This document shows positions 7,794-17,283 of a stretch of DNA of 64,000 nucleotides, piece after piece. Source of the DNA: UBA981 sp942490995 (lineage in GTDB: Bacteria; Pseudomonadota; Gammaproteobacteria; Ga0077536); assembly GCA_942490995.1 (NCBI GenBank), contig CALOBG010000070.1, positions 1 through 64,000 of the forward strand. Reading direction: 5' to 3'. Under the pieces are notes generated by a model. It made no database searches, was not told where the DNA came from, and saw only the letters and a program-made list of their open reading frames with translations. Position numbers and translations under genes: made by a program. Each line of letters opens with the position of its first letter. The first letter of the stretch is position 1.

Positions 7794-9109
7794 ACACGTT
7801 CGAGCAGCATGGCACCGCCCTGCCCGCCTCCGATACAGATAGCCGCGACACCGCGTCGCGCGTCGCGTTGTTGCAGGACCTTCAACAGATGCAGCACGAT
7901 ACGTGCACCGCTGCTGCCAACCGGGTGGCCGAGGGCAACGGCGCCGCCGTCAACATTCAGGCATTGCTCGTCGATGGCGCCCATCGCGGAGCGCAGGCCG
8001 AGTTCATTGCGGCAGTACTCGGGATCGTTGAACGCCGCCAGGCAGGCCAGCACCTGGCCGGCGAAGGCCTCGTTGATTTCCCAATAGTCGACCTTGGCCA
8101 GCGAGACGCGGCGCCGTTTGAGCAACGGGGTCGCGGCGTGGACCGGGCCGAAACCCATCTGGCGCGGATCGAGGCCGGCCCACTCGCTGTCGACCAGCTT
8201 GCCGAGCACCGGCAGGTTGTGGTTTTTGACCGCTGCTTCACTGGCCAGGATCACCCATGCCGCGCCGTCGGTGATCTGCGAGCTGTTGCCGGGGGTGACA
8301 TTGCCGAACTCGCGGTCGAAGAACGGCTTCAGTCGCGCCAGGCGCTGCACGCTCGAATCGAGCCGCACGCCGTCGTCGTGGTCATAAACCTGCCCGGCGT
8401 CATCGAGCAGTGGCACGATCTCGTCCAGACGTCCCTCGGCCTGCGCCGCCGCCAGGCGCTGGTGCGAACGCACCGCGTAGGCGTCCATCGCTTCGCGATC
8501 GATGTTGTAACGCCGGCTGATGATCTCCGCCGTCTGGCCCATCGACAGACCGACGACCGGATCGGTGAGGCCGAGCAGTAGCGCGATGACCGGCTTGAAA
8601 TGCGCCGGCCTGAGCGCGGCCAGGGCGCGCGCCCGCGCGGTGAGGCTGCGCGCGGCAGCCCATTCGCCGAGCCAGCGCGTCATTTCCGCGCCGAGCAGCA
8701 CCGGCGCGTGGCTCATCGCCTCGCTGCCACCAGCCAGCACCAGGTCTGCGCGACCACTGGTGATGGAGCGCGCCGCGCTGTCGATCGCCTGCATCCCGGT
8801 CGCACAGTTGCGCTGCACCGTCCACGCCGGAACCCGGTCGCCGCAACCCAGCCGTAAAGCAACGACGCGGCCGATGTTGGCCTCCTGCGGGCCCGGCATG
8901 ATGCAGCCGAGGATCACTTCATCGAGTTGCGCCGGTTCGAACGGCTGGCGGGCAAGCAAGGCCCGCCCGGCGTGCACGGCGAGGTCCGAGGGTCGAAACG
9001 GGCCCGGTCCGGTACGCGCTTTCAGAAACGGCGTCCGCGCACCATCGACGACGTACACCGTCCGCGGCGCCGTGCGTGTGGTGGTCCTCGAACTTGAGCG
9101 TGTTGCCAT
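7790..9109 (-). CDS. Acetyl-CoA C-acyltransferase (3-ketoacyl-CoA thiolase, FadA/FadI-like)
   Basis: Thiolase of 439 aa catalysing the last step of beta-oxidation. Active-site elements: nucleophile Cys in QRNCATGMQAI, His in GGAVALGHPVGSSGAR, and the second Cys in AICIGGGQGGAML. Start chosen at ATG 9109 because a GGAG lies 8 nt upstream; a longer in-frame reading to 9130 adds seven residues without support. It is immediately upstream of and overlaps the FadB-like gene, and follows yejE by about 30 nt, so it may be read through from the importer promoter. Confidence 0.92.
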   Translation of the reverse strand: MATRSSSRTTTRTAPRTVYVVDGARTPFLKARTGPGPFRPSDLAVHAGRALLARQPFEPAQLDEVILGCIMPGPQEANIGRVVALRLGCGDRVPAWTVQRNCATGMQAIDSAARSITSGRADLVLAGGSEAMSHAPVLLGAEMTRWLGEWAAARSLTARARALAALRPAHFKPVIALLLGLTDPVVGLSMGQTAEIISRRYNIDREAMDAYAVRSHQRLAAAQAEGRLDEIVPLLDDAGQVYDHDDGVRLDSSVQRLARLKPFFDREFGNVTPGNSSQITDGAAWVILASEAAVKNHNLPVLGKLVDSEWAGLDPRQMGFGPVHAATPLLKRRRVSLAKVDYWEINEAFAGQVLACLAAFNDPEYCRNELGLRSAMGAIDEQCLNVDGGAVALGHPVGSSGARIVLHLLKVLQQRDARRGVAAICIGGGQGGAMLLERV

Positions 9110-9138
9110 GGGCAAATCTCCGAAGGTCACTACCGACG

Positions 9139-10544
9139 CTAACCAGCCGCGCGCAGGCGCGGATCAAAAGCGTCACGTACCGCGTCGGCAAAAACATTGG
9201 CCGCCAATACCAGCGCAAACATGAACACGAACGCGGCCAGCAGCGACCACCATACCACCGGCTCTCGCGCCAGTTCCAACCGCGCGCTGTTGATCATATT
9301 GCCCCACGATTCCATGCTCGGATCGACGCCGATGTCGATATAGGTCAGGGCCGCTTCGGCAAGCACCAGGCCACTGAAATCGAGCACGATGGAGATCATG
9401 ACCATATGCATGATGTTCGGCACGATGTGGCGGGCGATGACCACCCAATGCGGTACCCCGAAGGCACGCGCGGCAACGATGAAATCCGCCTCGCGCAGCT
9501 TCAGCGCTTCGCCGCGCAGGTAGCGGCACAAACCGGTCCAGGTAGTCACCCCCAGGATCATGCACAACGCCAGCAGGCGCAGGTCAGCGCGCGCAGCGAG
9601 ACTGGTGTACTCGACGCGTGCGCTGCCATGTACACTTCGAGCATCAGCGCCGCGGCAGCGATCAGCAGGACGCCGGGTATCGACGACAAGGTGGTGTAGA
9701 GGTACTGGATGACGTCGTCGACCCAGCCGCGAAAATATCCCGCGGCTATGCCCAGAACGATAGCGAATGGCAGCATGACCAGTGTCGTCAGGGTCCCGAT
9801 CAGCAGCCCCGTACGTACACTCTTGAGCGCCTGGTAAAGCACGTCATTGCCGACTTTGTCGGTGCCGAGGATGTGATAGTAAGGCCCGAGTGCGGCGCCA
9901 AAACCGATCACGACCGCGATCCCGAGTGCGCTGAGCCCGATTGCCCGCCACGGCAACTCACTCCTTCCACGCAGGATTTCGCTACAGCAGACCAACCACC
10001 CGCGGCCACCACGACGCGCACCGAACGCGATCACCAGGGTGGCGATAATCGCCCAACAGGCGCCGCCCGCGGCTATCCCCGCTGCGCCGCGACGCAGCAC
10101 GTCGGCAGCCAGTTGCGCGGCTGGATCGGCCAGGTGCGCACCACCATACTCGAGGCGCGGGTAGTCGCGCCGTGTACCGCCGTCCGGCATTTCGATGGTT
10201 TCCTTGGCGTAGGCATACGCCGCAAAGGGCGCCGAATAAGTTTTCTCGACGTTCAGCTTGAGTGGTTCAACGATGACATCAAGCAGGCTCGAAACCTCCG
10301 AACTGTAGGTTTCGCTGCCGTCCGGACCGCTGTCGATGCGGGCATGAAAATGACACGAATCCAGCACCGCAACGAATACGAACGCCAGCATAACCACCGC
10401 CGCGGCCATGCCCAGCGGCTGCCGGGCAACCTGTCGCCACGGTGCGCTCAGGTGTTCGTGTTTCGATGCGTATACGACATAGCCGATGGCGATGATCAGC
10501 AGCAGGCCGAATAACACGTCGGTTTTCAGGACTACGATTTCCAT
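9139..10544 (-). CDS. yejE: ABC transporter permease (YejE-like), interrupted by a frameshift
   Basis: Second inner-membrane permease of the peptide importer. The 5' part (10544 down to about 9590) has an N-terminal helix, a long periplasmic insert, and transmembrane segments with HILGTDKVGNDVLYQ and TLSSIPGVLLIAAA. The 3' part (9567-9139) continues in another frame with CRYLRGEALKLREADF (the EAA-type loop that contacts the ATPase) and the final helices. Joining the frames around 9585-9598, in the GC repeat GCGCGCGCAG, restores a continuous permease. One extra base in a homopolymer-like GC run is the simplest explanation; a true inactivating mutation cannot be excluded. Confidence 0.82.
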
Positions 10545-10547
10545 GCT

Positions 10548-11525
10548 TCAGTTCAGGCGCACGCGCGGATCGACCAGCGTGTAGGAAATATCGGTCAGGA
10601 TCAGACCGACGATGTACAGCACCGAGCCGAGGAACACCATCGCGCGCACAATGGCGAAGTCCTGTGCCTGGATCGCTTCGATGGTATAGCTGCCGAGACC
10701 GGGGATGCCAAAAAACGCTTCGGTGATCAGGCTGCCCAGAAACAGCGACGGCAGCACCACCACCACCCCGGTCAGGATCGGGATGAGCGCGTTGCGCAGG
10801 ACGTGGCCATACAGTACGGCTCTCTCCGACAGGCCCTTGGCCCGCGCCGTGCGTACATAGTCGCGGTTGATCTCCTCGAGAAAGATGGTGCGGTACCAGC
10901 GCGTGCCGTGGCCAAGACCGCCGATAACGCCAATGACCACCGGCAGGATGATGAACTTGACCGCGGTGACGCCGCCCTCGAACCCCGAGATCGGCACCAG
11001 GCGTAACAGTTTCCCGATCAGGAACTGGCCACCGATGATGTAGAACATGCCGGAAATGGACATCATCGCAACGCAGATCACGACCGCCCAGGTATCGATG
11101 TAGGTGCCGCGAAAAAACGCCACCATCAGGGCCAGTGAGATGGTCAGCAGCAAGCCGACGATGAAGACCGGCAAAGTAATCGCCAGGCTCGGCCACATGC
11201 GTTGTGAAATGTCGTAGCCAATATCACGGCCGGTGTCGGACTGCCCGAAATGGAAAAGAAACAACTTGACCGTATTGCGATAGAAGATGGTATCGGTGAG
11301 ACGCTCGCCACCAGGCGCACCTGCGTTCCACAGCAAGGGCTTGTCATAACCGCGTTCGGCTTTCCATTGCTCGATCGAAGCTTCGCTGACGTGCTTGTTG
11401 CCAAGGTGCAGGCGGGCCATATCCTCCGGTGAATTGACCACAAAAAACAGCACGAAGGTAATGACGTTGACCCCCAGCAGGATCGGGATCGCATAGGCGA
11501 GACGGCGGATAATGTAGGCGATCAT
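10548..11525 (-). CDS. yejB: ABC transporter permease (YejB-like)
   Basis: Inner-membrane permease of 325 aa. It starts with the hallmark MIAYIIRRLAYAIPILLGVN found in DppB/OppB/YejB permeases and carries the EAA loop around DYVRTARAKGLSERAVLYGH, ending TLVDPRVRLN. The ATG overlaps the stop of the binding-protein gene (ATGA at 11522-11525), which fixes the start; the longer reading frame upstream is inside that gene. yejE starts 3 nt after its stop. Confidence 0.93.
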   Translation of the reverse strand: MIAYIIRRLAYAIPILLGVNVITFVLFFVVNSPEDMARLHLGNKHVSEASIEQWKAERGYDKPLLWNAGAPGGERLTDTIFYRNTVKLFLFHFGQSDTGRDIGYDISQRMWPSLAITLPVFIVGLLLTISLALMVAFFRGTYIDTWAVVICVAMMSISGMFYIIGGQFLIGKLLRLVPISGFEGGVTAVKFIILPVVIGVIGGLGHGTRWYRTIFLEEINRDYVRTARAKGLSERAVLYGHVLRNALIPILTGVVVVLPSLFLGSLITEAFFGIPGLGSYTIEAIQAQDFAIVRAMVFLGSVLYIVGLILTDISYTLVDPRVRLN

Positions 11526-13687
11526 CGCGCTGCCGCCCGCTGGCGCGCGGCATAGGTTCGCCACGCCGGGATCGCACTCAGGATCAACACCAGCGCCACC
11601 ACCACCAGCGGCCACAGCACGGGTCGATTCCAGGCGTCACGGCGCTCTGCGCGCAGCTCGGCGTCCAGGGTTTTGTACTTCAGCGTATTGCGCGCCATCA
11701 GGTTCGGCTTGGCGTTGCCGTACCAGCTATGGAACAGCGTGTAGGCGGTCGGGTGATAACCCCACACCCACGGCGCGTCGCGGCGCAGAATCTCGACCAT
11801 TTCGTCGATCAGGCGCTGGCGCTCGGCACCGTCCGCCATCGCACGCATCTTGACGAAACGCTTATCGAATTCCTCGTTGCGGTAGTTGACCGCGTTCTCG
11901 CCCTTGGAAACCACTTTGGCGTTCGGACCGTAAAGCAGAAACAGGAAATTCTCCGGATCGGGGTAATCCGCGTTCCAGCCCCATCCAAAAATCTGTGCCG
12001 TGCCCTTGCGTACTTTCTCCTGAAAACGGTTGTAATCAGTCGCGCGTATGACCAGCTGGATGCCGAGTTTCTGGAACTGCTTGCGGTACCAGTTGAGGAT
12101 CGCCTTGCTGCCGGGTCCGGACGACACGGTTTCGAAATACAGGGTCAGCGGTTTACCGGTGCCGGCGTCGCGGCCCTCCGGATAACCGGCCTGGTTCAAT
12201 AGCTCGCGCGCGTGGGCGATGGATTTGCGCTGCGGGCGACCATTACCCCATTCGTAAACGTAGGGGTTGATGCCGGCCGCGCCAGGGACATTGCCGAATA
12301 TCCCCGGCGGGATCGGCCCCTGCGCGGGGACGCCGCGACCGTTTGCGAAGATCGAAATCAGCTCCTCGTAGTCGATCGCGATCGAGATCGCACGGCGTAA
12401 AAGGCGCGCCCGCTCGCTGTCACCACCAACCACCGCGTCGGTCATATTGAATCCCACGTAGGATGTCGACGTGGTCACCGCGGTCACCAGTTCGATGTCT
12501 TTCTCGCGCATCGATGCCGTAAGCTGTGCTTCGCCGCCGGTGCCGAACTGGATGGCCTGGTCGAAACTGTCGGACAGAATGCTGGAAGCGTCGTAATAGC
12601 CCTGCAGGAATTTTGTCCAGCCCGGGATCGCCTCTTTCTCGAGACTGTAATACGCCGCGTCCACGAACGGCATGGTCTGCCCGGCGCGCTCCAGCAGTCC
12701 GTTGGCCGCATCCTCGGGCTCGCCTTCGGTCGGGTAGCGCTCGCCGCGGTAGTTCGGGTTACGCTCCAGCACCATGCGCCGGTTGGGGTTGTTTTCGGTC
12801 AGCATATAGGGCCCGGTTCCGAGTGGATACCAGTCCATCGAGATGTTGCGCTCGTCCATGCCCGCCTGGCTGTAAAACGCATCGGCCTCCCACGGCACCG
12901 GTGCAAAAAACGGCATCGCCAGCCAGTAGCGGAACTGCGGGTACTTCTGATTGATACGGATCTCAAAGGTGTAGCGGTCGATCACCCGCGCGCCGGGAAA
13001 ATCGTAATCCCGCAGATCGATGAAACCCTGGTTGTCGCCCTGCTCGTCACGCAAACGTTCGCCAAGTTCGGCAAGGCCGACGATGTACTTGCCCATCAGA
13101 CCGGCGATCGGGGAATGCAGTCGCGGCCGCACCAGGCGTTTGATCTGGTACACGTAATCGTCGGCCACCAGTTCGCGGGTGCCACTGTGTTCGAAATCGG
13201 CGAGTGTCGCCTTGCCGGTAAGGTCGCCCTCATCGAGATCGTGATAGCGATAAGCGTCCTCTGCGTCCCGGGCCAGCGCCGGATGCGGCTGATAGCGGAT
13301 GCCGGGCTGGATCTCGATACGATAGACGGCCTCGGCTACCTGTTCGCGCGGCGCGTCTTCGTCGAGGACCTGGCCCGCGGCATCGTAGTAAAGCGGCTCC
13401 GGCAGTGACGCGGCGGTCAGCGGTACCAGCTGGTAGGGCCGTTTCAGAAAATGGTACTGCACCACCGGTTCGTAGATCTGGGCGGTGAACTGCGCCTCGC
13501 TCTCGGAATACGACGACGCCGGGTCGAGGTGCTTGGGCCGCTCCGAAAACGAATCGTAGTAGATCGCGCGCTCGCGATCGGCGCCGGGGTAAGGGCTGTT
13601 CCAGGGCACCTCGGTGCACGCTGCGAGCAGCAGCGCGGCGAGCACGCTGAGATGTCGCGCGAGAAACACTGGAGGCAAAAACTGCAA
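11522..13687 (-). CDS. yejA: Peptide ABC transporter substrate-binding lipoprotein (YejA-like) with C-terminal membrane helix
   Basis: Periplasmic family-5 solute-binding protein of about 721 aa. The N-terminus has a hydrophobic stretch ending in a lipobox LLLAAC, so it is likely lipid-anchored. The body shows family features such as LGTGPYMLTENNPNRRMVLERN and WGWNADYPDPENFLF. Unusually it ends with a hydrophobic segment (WPLVVVALVLILSAIPAW) followed by basic residues, predicting a second, C-terminal anchor. The start is uncertain: no ATG lies near the signal peptide, so TTG 13687 or GTG 13669 is proposed; the open frame further upstream runs into fabI. First gene of the yej set, divergent from fabI. 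Confidence 0.88.
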   Translation of the reverse strand: MQFLPPVFLARHLSVLAALLLAACTEVPWNSPYPGADRERAIYYDSFSERPKHLDPASSYSESEAQFTAQIYEPVVQYHFLKRPYQLVPLTAASLPEPLYYDAAGQVLDEDAPREQVAEAVYRIEIQPGIRYQPHPALARDAEDAYRYHDLDEGDLTGKATLADFEHSGTRELVADDYVYQIKRLVRPRLHSPIAGLMGKYIVGLAELGERLRDEQGDNQGFIDLRDYDFPGARVIDRYTFEIRINQKYPQFRYWLAMPFFAPVPWEADAFYSQAGMDERNISMDWYPLGTGPYMLTENNPNRRMVLERNPNYRGERYPTEGEPEDAANGLLERAGQTMPFVDAAYYSLEKEAIPGWTKFLQGYYDASSILSDSFDQAIQFGTGGEAQLTASMREKDIELVTAVTTSTSYVGFNMTDAVVGGDSERARLLRRAISIAIDYEELISIFANGRGVPAQGPIPPGIFGNVPGAAGINPYVYEWGNGRPQRKSIAHARELLNQAGYPEGRDAGTGKPLTLYFETVSSGPGSKAILNWYRKQFQKLGIQLVIRATDYNRFQEKVRKGTAQIFGWGWNADYPDPENFLFLLYGPNAKVVSKGENAVNYRNEEFDKRFVKMRAMADGAERQRLIDEMVEILRRDAPWVWGYHPTAYTLFHSWYGNAKPNLMARNTLKYKTLDAELRAERRDAWNRPVLWPLVVVALVLILSAIPAWRTYAARQRAAAR

Positions 13688-13795
13688 GGTGACGTTGCTG
13701 CCGGGGAGACGAGACAGGATTATAAACTCACGCCGGACGCTGTACACTCTCGAGCGCGGGAGCAATTCGGCGATCCCGACTACAGGTACTGACAC

Positions 13796-14578
13796 ATGGG
13801 GATACTGGACGGTAAGCGGGCGCTGATTTTCGGTGTCGCGAGCAACAAATCCATCGCCTGGGGCATTGCCAAGGCGATGCAACGGGAAGGCGCGGCGCTG
13901 GCACTGACTTATCAGAACGAACGTCTGCAGTCACGGGTCGAAGACTTCGCCGCCGAACTGGGCTCCGAAATCACTGTGCAGTGCGATGTAGGCAGCGATG
14001 CCGAGATCCAGGCCGCATTCGAACATCTCGACGACTACTGGGATCATTTCGATATCCTGGTGCATTCGCTCGCTTTCGCCCCGCGTGAAGAGTTACAGGG
14101 CAACTACATGGACAGCGTCACCCGCGACGGCTTCCGTCTCGCGCATGAGATCAGTTCCTACAGCTTCGCTGCGCTGGGCAATGCCGCGCGACCATTCATG
14201 CAGGGCCGTCAGGGCGCGATGCTCACCCTCAGCTACCTCGGCGCGGTACGTACCATGCCGAGTTATAACGTCATGGGTCTGGCCAAGGCCAGCCTCGAGG
14301 CGAACGTGCGATACATGGCCGAGAATCTCGGTCCGGAGTCAATTCGGGTCAACGCAGTCTCGGTAAGCCCGATCCGCACGCTGGCCGCCTCGGGGGTCAA
14401 GGATCTGCGCAAGTTCCTCGGCTATGTGGAAAAAACCGCACCGCTACGGCGCAATGTCACTATCGAGGAAGTCGGTAATGTCGCCGCGTTCCTGTGCTCG
14501 GACCTCGCCTCCGCGGTGACCGGTGAAATCACCTATGTCGACTGCGGTTTCAATATCATGGGCATGGCCGACGTCTGA
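13796..14578 (+). CDS. fabI: Enoyl-[acyl-carrier-protein] reductase (NADH) FabI
   Basis: Last reductive step of type II fatty acid elongation, cytosolic tetramer. 260 aa, normal FabI length. The nucleotide-binding start GVASNKSIAWGIA and the FabI active site are present: Tyr147 in LSYLGA, Tyr157 and Lys164 in SYNVMGLAK (Y-x6-K). The C-terminal substrate loop ends GFNIMGM. It is divergent from the yejA-like gene, with about 110 nt between that probably hold both promoters, and convergent with ppiD. Confidence 0.96.
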   Translation: MGILDGKRALIFGVASNKSIAWGIAKAMQREGAALALTYQNERLQSRVEDFAAELGSEITVQCDVGSDAEIQAAFEHLDDYWDHFDILVHSLAFAPREELQGNYMDSVTRDGFRLAHEISSYSFAALGNAARPFMQGRQGAMLTLSYLGAVRTMPSYNVMGLAKASLEANVRYMAENLGPESIRVNAVSVSPIRTLAASGVKDLRKFLGYVEKTAPLRRNVTIEEVGNVAAFLCSDLASAVTGEITYVDCGFNIMGMADV

Positions 14579-14602
14579 GCGTCGCCTGCCACGGCGCGCG
14601 GA

Positions 14603-16507
14603 TTACAGGTTCTCGTTGTAGATATTGACGTCGCTGGCGCCGCGCAGGGCGAGCAGAAACTCACGCCACACGGTTTCAGCGCGTGCCTCGATCAGTTCCT
14701 GCTTGACCTGGCCGACGGTGGTTCGGCTGAGCTCCGCGCCAGCCGGTGTCGCGACGTTTGCGACCTCGACAACGGCGTGGTCGGACAGCCCGATCGGCAC
14801 GGTGTCGTAGCTCGGACCGTTGGTATCTGCCTCGATACGAAATGCTGCGCGCAGGACTGCACGGTTGACATCGTTTGACTCGCGGGTCGCGCCCGCCGCG
14901 CGCTCCCAGCCGAATCCGCCTTGCTCGACAACATCCTTGACGCTTTCGCCACTACGCAGGCGCTCGACCATTTCGAGTGCGGCGGCCGCGGTGAGCGCGC
15001 GCAGTTTTTCCGTGCGCAGCGCCTGCTCGACCTCGTTGTGTACTTCCGTCAGCAGTGGGATCCGGCTCGGCTCATGCTCGCTGACCCGGATCGCGATAAC
15101 GCGCCCGTCCGCGAGTTCGACCGGCTCGGCGTTGAGGCGTTCCAGCAGCACCTCGGTTTCAAAGGCCGCGCTCGCCAGTTTGTCGGAATATTCAGCCGCT
15201 ATCTCGCTCGCGGACATCGCCTCGGTGTGCTTGATCTCCAGACCGAGGGCGTCGGCCGCGACTTCGAGGCTGTCGGGATGTTCGTAAACCAGGTTGGAGA
15301 ACTGATCGGCCTGTTCGAAAAATAATTTCTGTGCCTCAGCCTGACGATACGCACTCTCAACCTCGCCGCGAACTTCCTCGAACGGTTTCAGGCCGCCAGG
15401 TTTGATCGCCTTCAGTTTGATGATGTGAAAACCGAACTGGGTGCGGACCGGTTCACTGATTTGGCCGACATCCAGTGCGAAGGCGGCGTCCTCGAATTCC
15501 TTGACCATGGCGTCGCGCGGGAAGAAACCGGTCTCTCCACCCTCCGATCTCGAACCGACGTCATCCGAAAGCTCCTTGGCGAGTTCTTCGAACGGCTCGC
15601 CGTCCTTGGCCCGCGACAGCGCCACTGCGATCTTCGCCAGGGCACTGGCTTCTTCTTCGAGTCCGGCCGAACGCGGCAGCTGTACAAGGATATGATTCGC
15701 GTTACGTTCTTCGGCTACCGTAAACGCCGGCTTGTTGGCTTCGTAATAACCACGCAGCGCCGCATCACTGACTTCCACTTCATCCTGCAATGCCGCCACG
15801 GAGATCTCGAGGTAATCGAGCTTGACGCGCTCGGCGACCCGGTACGATTCGCGATTCTTGTCGTAATAAGCCTGGATATCGGCATCGCTCAGGGTCACGC
15901 TGTCGGCGTATTCGCTGGCCGGAATAATCGCGTAACCGATGTCGCGCTTCTGTTTACGCAGGCTTTCGATGTATTGCGCCTCGGCATCGGTAACAAACTC
16001 CGACGCGGCGACGCCGGCGCGCAACTGGGCGCGCGCCATATCACTGCGCAGTTTCTGTTCGAAACCAGCCTGGCTGAGTCCAAGTAGCGGCACACGTTGT
16101 TCATAGAGCTGGCGCGAAAAGCCATTCTCGTCCTGAAACGATGGGATCTGCTGCAACTGGCTGGCAACCTGCGCATCGCTGACGCGGATGCGGGCGTCGT
16201 CGATAACCTGGTCGATAATTCGTTCGTCGACCAACTCGTCGAGCGCTCGACGACGGACTTCGGCGCTGTCCCAGGCGCTGGCATCGAAAGAATCACCGAG
16301 CACGGATTGGGCCTGACGGCGAAACCGCTGCAGACTGTCCTGAAACTCGCTGAGCAGGATCTCCTCGCCCGCCGCTTCGGCGACGACAACCTGCGAACCG
16401 CCGTCGATATAACTCTGGATACCCCACAATGCGAAGGTCAGCGAAATGAGGAACACGATGACGCCAACGATCAGTCCCTGGGATCGATCACGAATGGTCT
16501 GAAGCAT
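14603..16507 (-). CDS. ppiD: Peptidyl-prolyl isomerase PpiD (SurA N-terminal domain, parvulin)
   Basis: Periplasmic chaperone anchored in the inner membrane, helping outer-membrane protein folding. 634 aa, PpiD-like in length. One N-terminal transmembrane helix (residues about 11-35, GLIVGVIVFLISLTFALWGI), a SurA-N domain, then a central parvulin domain recognisable by ANHILVQL and the GETGFFPRDAMVKEFEDAAF and VRTQFGFHIIKL segments, then a degenerate second repeat. It follows lon-hupB and the Val/Asp tRNAs, the standard gammaproteobacterial position. Confidence 0.94.
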   Translation of the reverse strand: MLQTIRDRSQGLIVGVIVFLISLTFALWGIQSYIDGGSQVVVAEAAGEEILLSEFQDSLQRFRRQAQSVLGDSFDASAWDSAEVRRRALDELVDERIIDQVIDDARIRVSDAQVASQLQQIPSFQDENGFSRQLYEQRVPLLGLSQAGFEQKLRSDMARAQLRAGVAASEFVTDAEAQYIESLRKQKRDIGYAIIPASEYADSVTLSDADIQAYYDKNRESYRVAERVKLDYLEISVAALQDEVEVSDAALRGYYEANKPAFTVAEERNANHILVQLPRSAGLEEEASALAKIAVALSRAKDGEPFEELAKELSDDVGSRSEGGETGFFPRDAMVKEFEDAAFALDVGQISEPVRTQFGFHIIKLKAIKPGGLKPFEEVRGEVESAYRQAEAQKLFFEQADQFSNLVYEHPDSLEVAADALGLEIKHTEAMSASEIAAEYSDKLASAAFETEVLLERLNAEPVELADGRVIAIRVSEHEPSRIPLLTEVHNEVEQALRTEKLRALTAAAALEMVERLRSGESVKDVVEQGGFGWERAAGATRESNDVNRAVLRAAFRIEADTNGPSYDTVPIGLSDHAVVEVANVATPAGAELSRTTVGQVKQELIEARAETVWREFLLALRGASDVNIYNENL

Positions 16508-16662
16508 GGGATTGCGTCTCTAGCTGAATGACGCCGCGCAGCCGTGCGCGGCGTTTAGGTGTGCGGCGAACGCGTCGTGCGCGGCCGCCGGATCTGGTCC
16601 GCTAAGGAGCAGCGAAAAAGTCTCGGCTGCGCGCTTAGTCGGCACGGTGCGTTGACAAATAA

Positions 16663-16739
16663 TGGCGGAGTGGACGGGACTCGAACCCGCGACCCCCGGC
16701 GTGACAGGCCGGTATTCTAACCAACTGAACTACCACTCC
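16663..16739 (-). tRNA. tRNA-Asp (GTC)
   Basis: On the minus strand a 77-nt cloverleaf begins GGAGTGGTAGTTCAG, has anticodon GTC in CCTGTCACG, a T-arm GGGTTCGAGTCCC and an encoded CCA. The acceptor stem pairs fully. Confidence 0.96.
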
Positions 16740-16755
16740 GGTGGCGATTTATCGC

Positions 16756-16831
16756 TGGTGGGTGCTGAGGGGATCGAACCCCCGACCTTCGCCTTGTAAG
16801 GGCGACGCTCTCCCAGCTGAGCTAAGCACCC
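16756..16831 (-). tRNA. tRNA-Val (TAC)
   Basis: A 76-nt minus-strand cloverleaf begins GGGTGCTTAGCTCAGC, has anticodon TAC in CCTTACAAG, a T-arm GGGTTCGATCCCC and an encoded CCA. It lies between hupB and the Asp tRNA and probably shares their transcript. Confidence 0.96.
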
Positions 16832-16851
16832 GTGCGTGTCTGGGAGGCGCG

Positions 16852-17124
16852 CTAGTTTACGGCATCCTTGAGGGCTTTGCCAGGTTTGAAAGCCGGGACT
16901 TTCGAGGCTTTGATTTGGATTGTTTCGCCGGTCTGCGGGTTGCGTCCACTGCGTGCCGCGCGACTGCGTACGACGAACGTACCGAAGCCAACCAGGGTCA
17001 CCTGTTCGTCTTTTTTCAGGGCCGCAGTAATGTTATCGATGCATGCATCGACCGCGCGGGTTGCCGATGATTTTGAAATGTCGGCGGCGTCTGCAACCGC
17101 ATCAATCAATTCTGCTTTATTCAT
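16852..17124 (-). CDS. hupB: DNA-binding protein HU (beta type)
   Basis: Small nucleoid-associated protein of 90 aa that bends DNA. It has the HU dimerisation helices (MNKAELIDAVADAADISK) and the beta-arm signature GFGTFVVRSRAARSGRNPQT ahead of the C-terminal helix. The start is ATG 17124 with AAGGGGA about 9 nt upstream; an in-frame start eight codons earlier is less likely. It is downstream of lon as in enterobacteria and pseudomonads. Confidence 0.96.
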   Translation of the reverse strand: MNKAELIDAVADAADISKSSATRAVDACIDNITAALKKDEQVTLVGFGTFVVRSRAARSGRNPQTGETIQIKASKVPAFKPGKALKDAVN

Positions 17125-17283
17125 AGTTAGATGTCCCCTTCGATCCATGTCCAGCGTATTAGGAAGGAATACTTGGCGACCTGAACTGGTGAGTTCTTCG
17201 CGGAAAGTGGCTGCGTTATACCAAGCACCCTATTGAGCGTCAAGCAAGCGCTGCATCGATCCTGCGGCGTTGTGCGTCACGCC

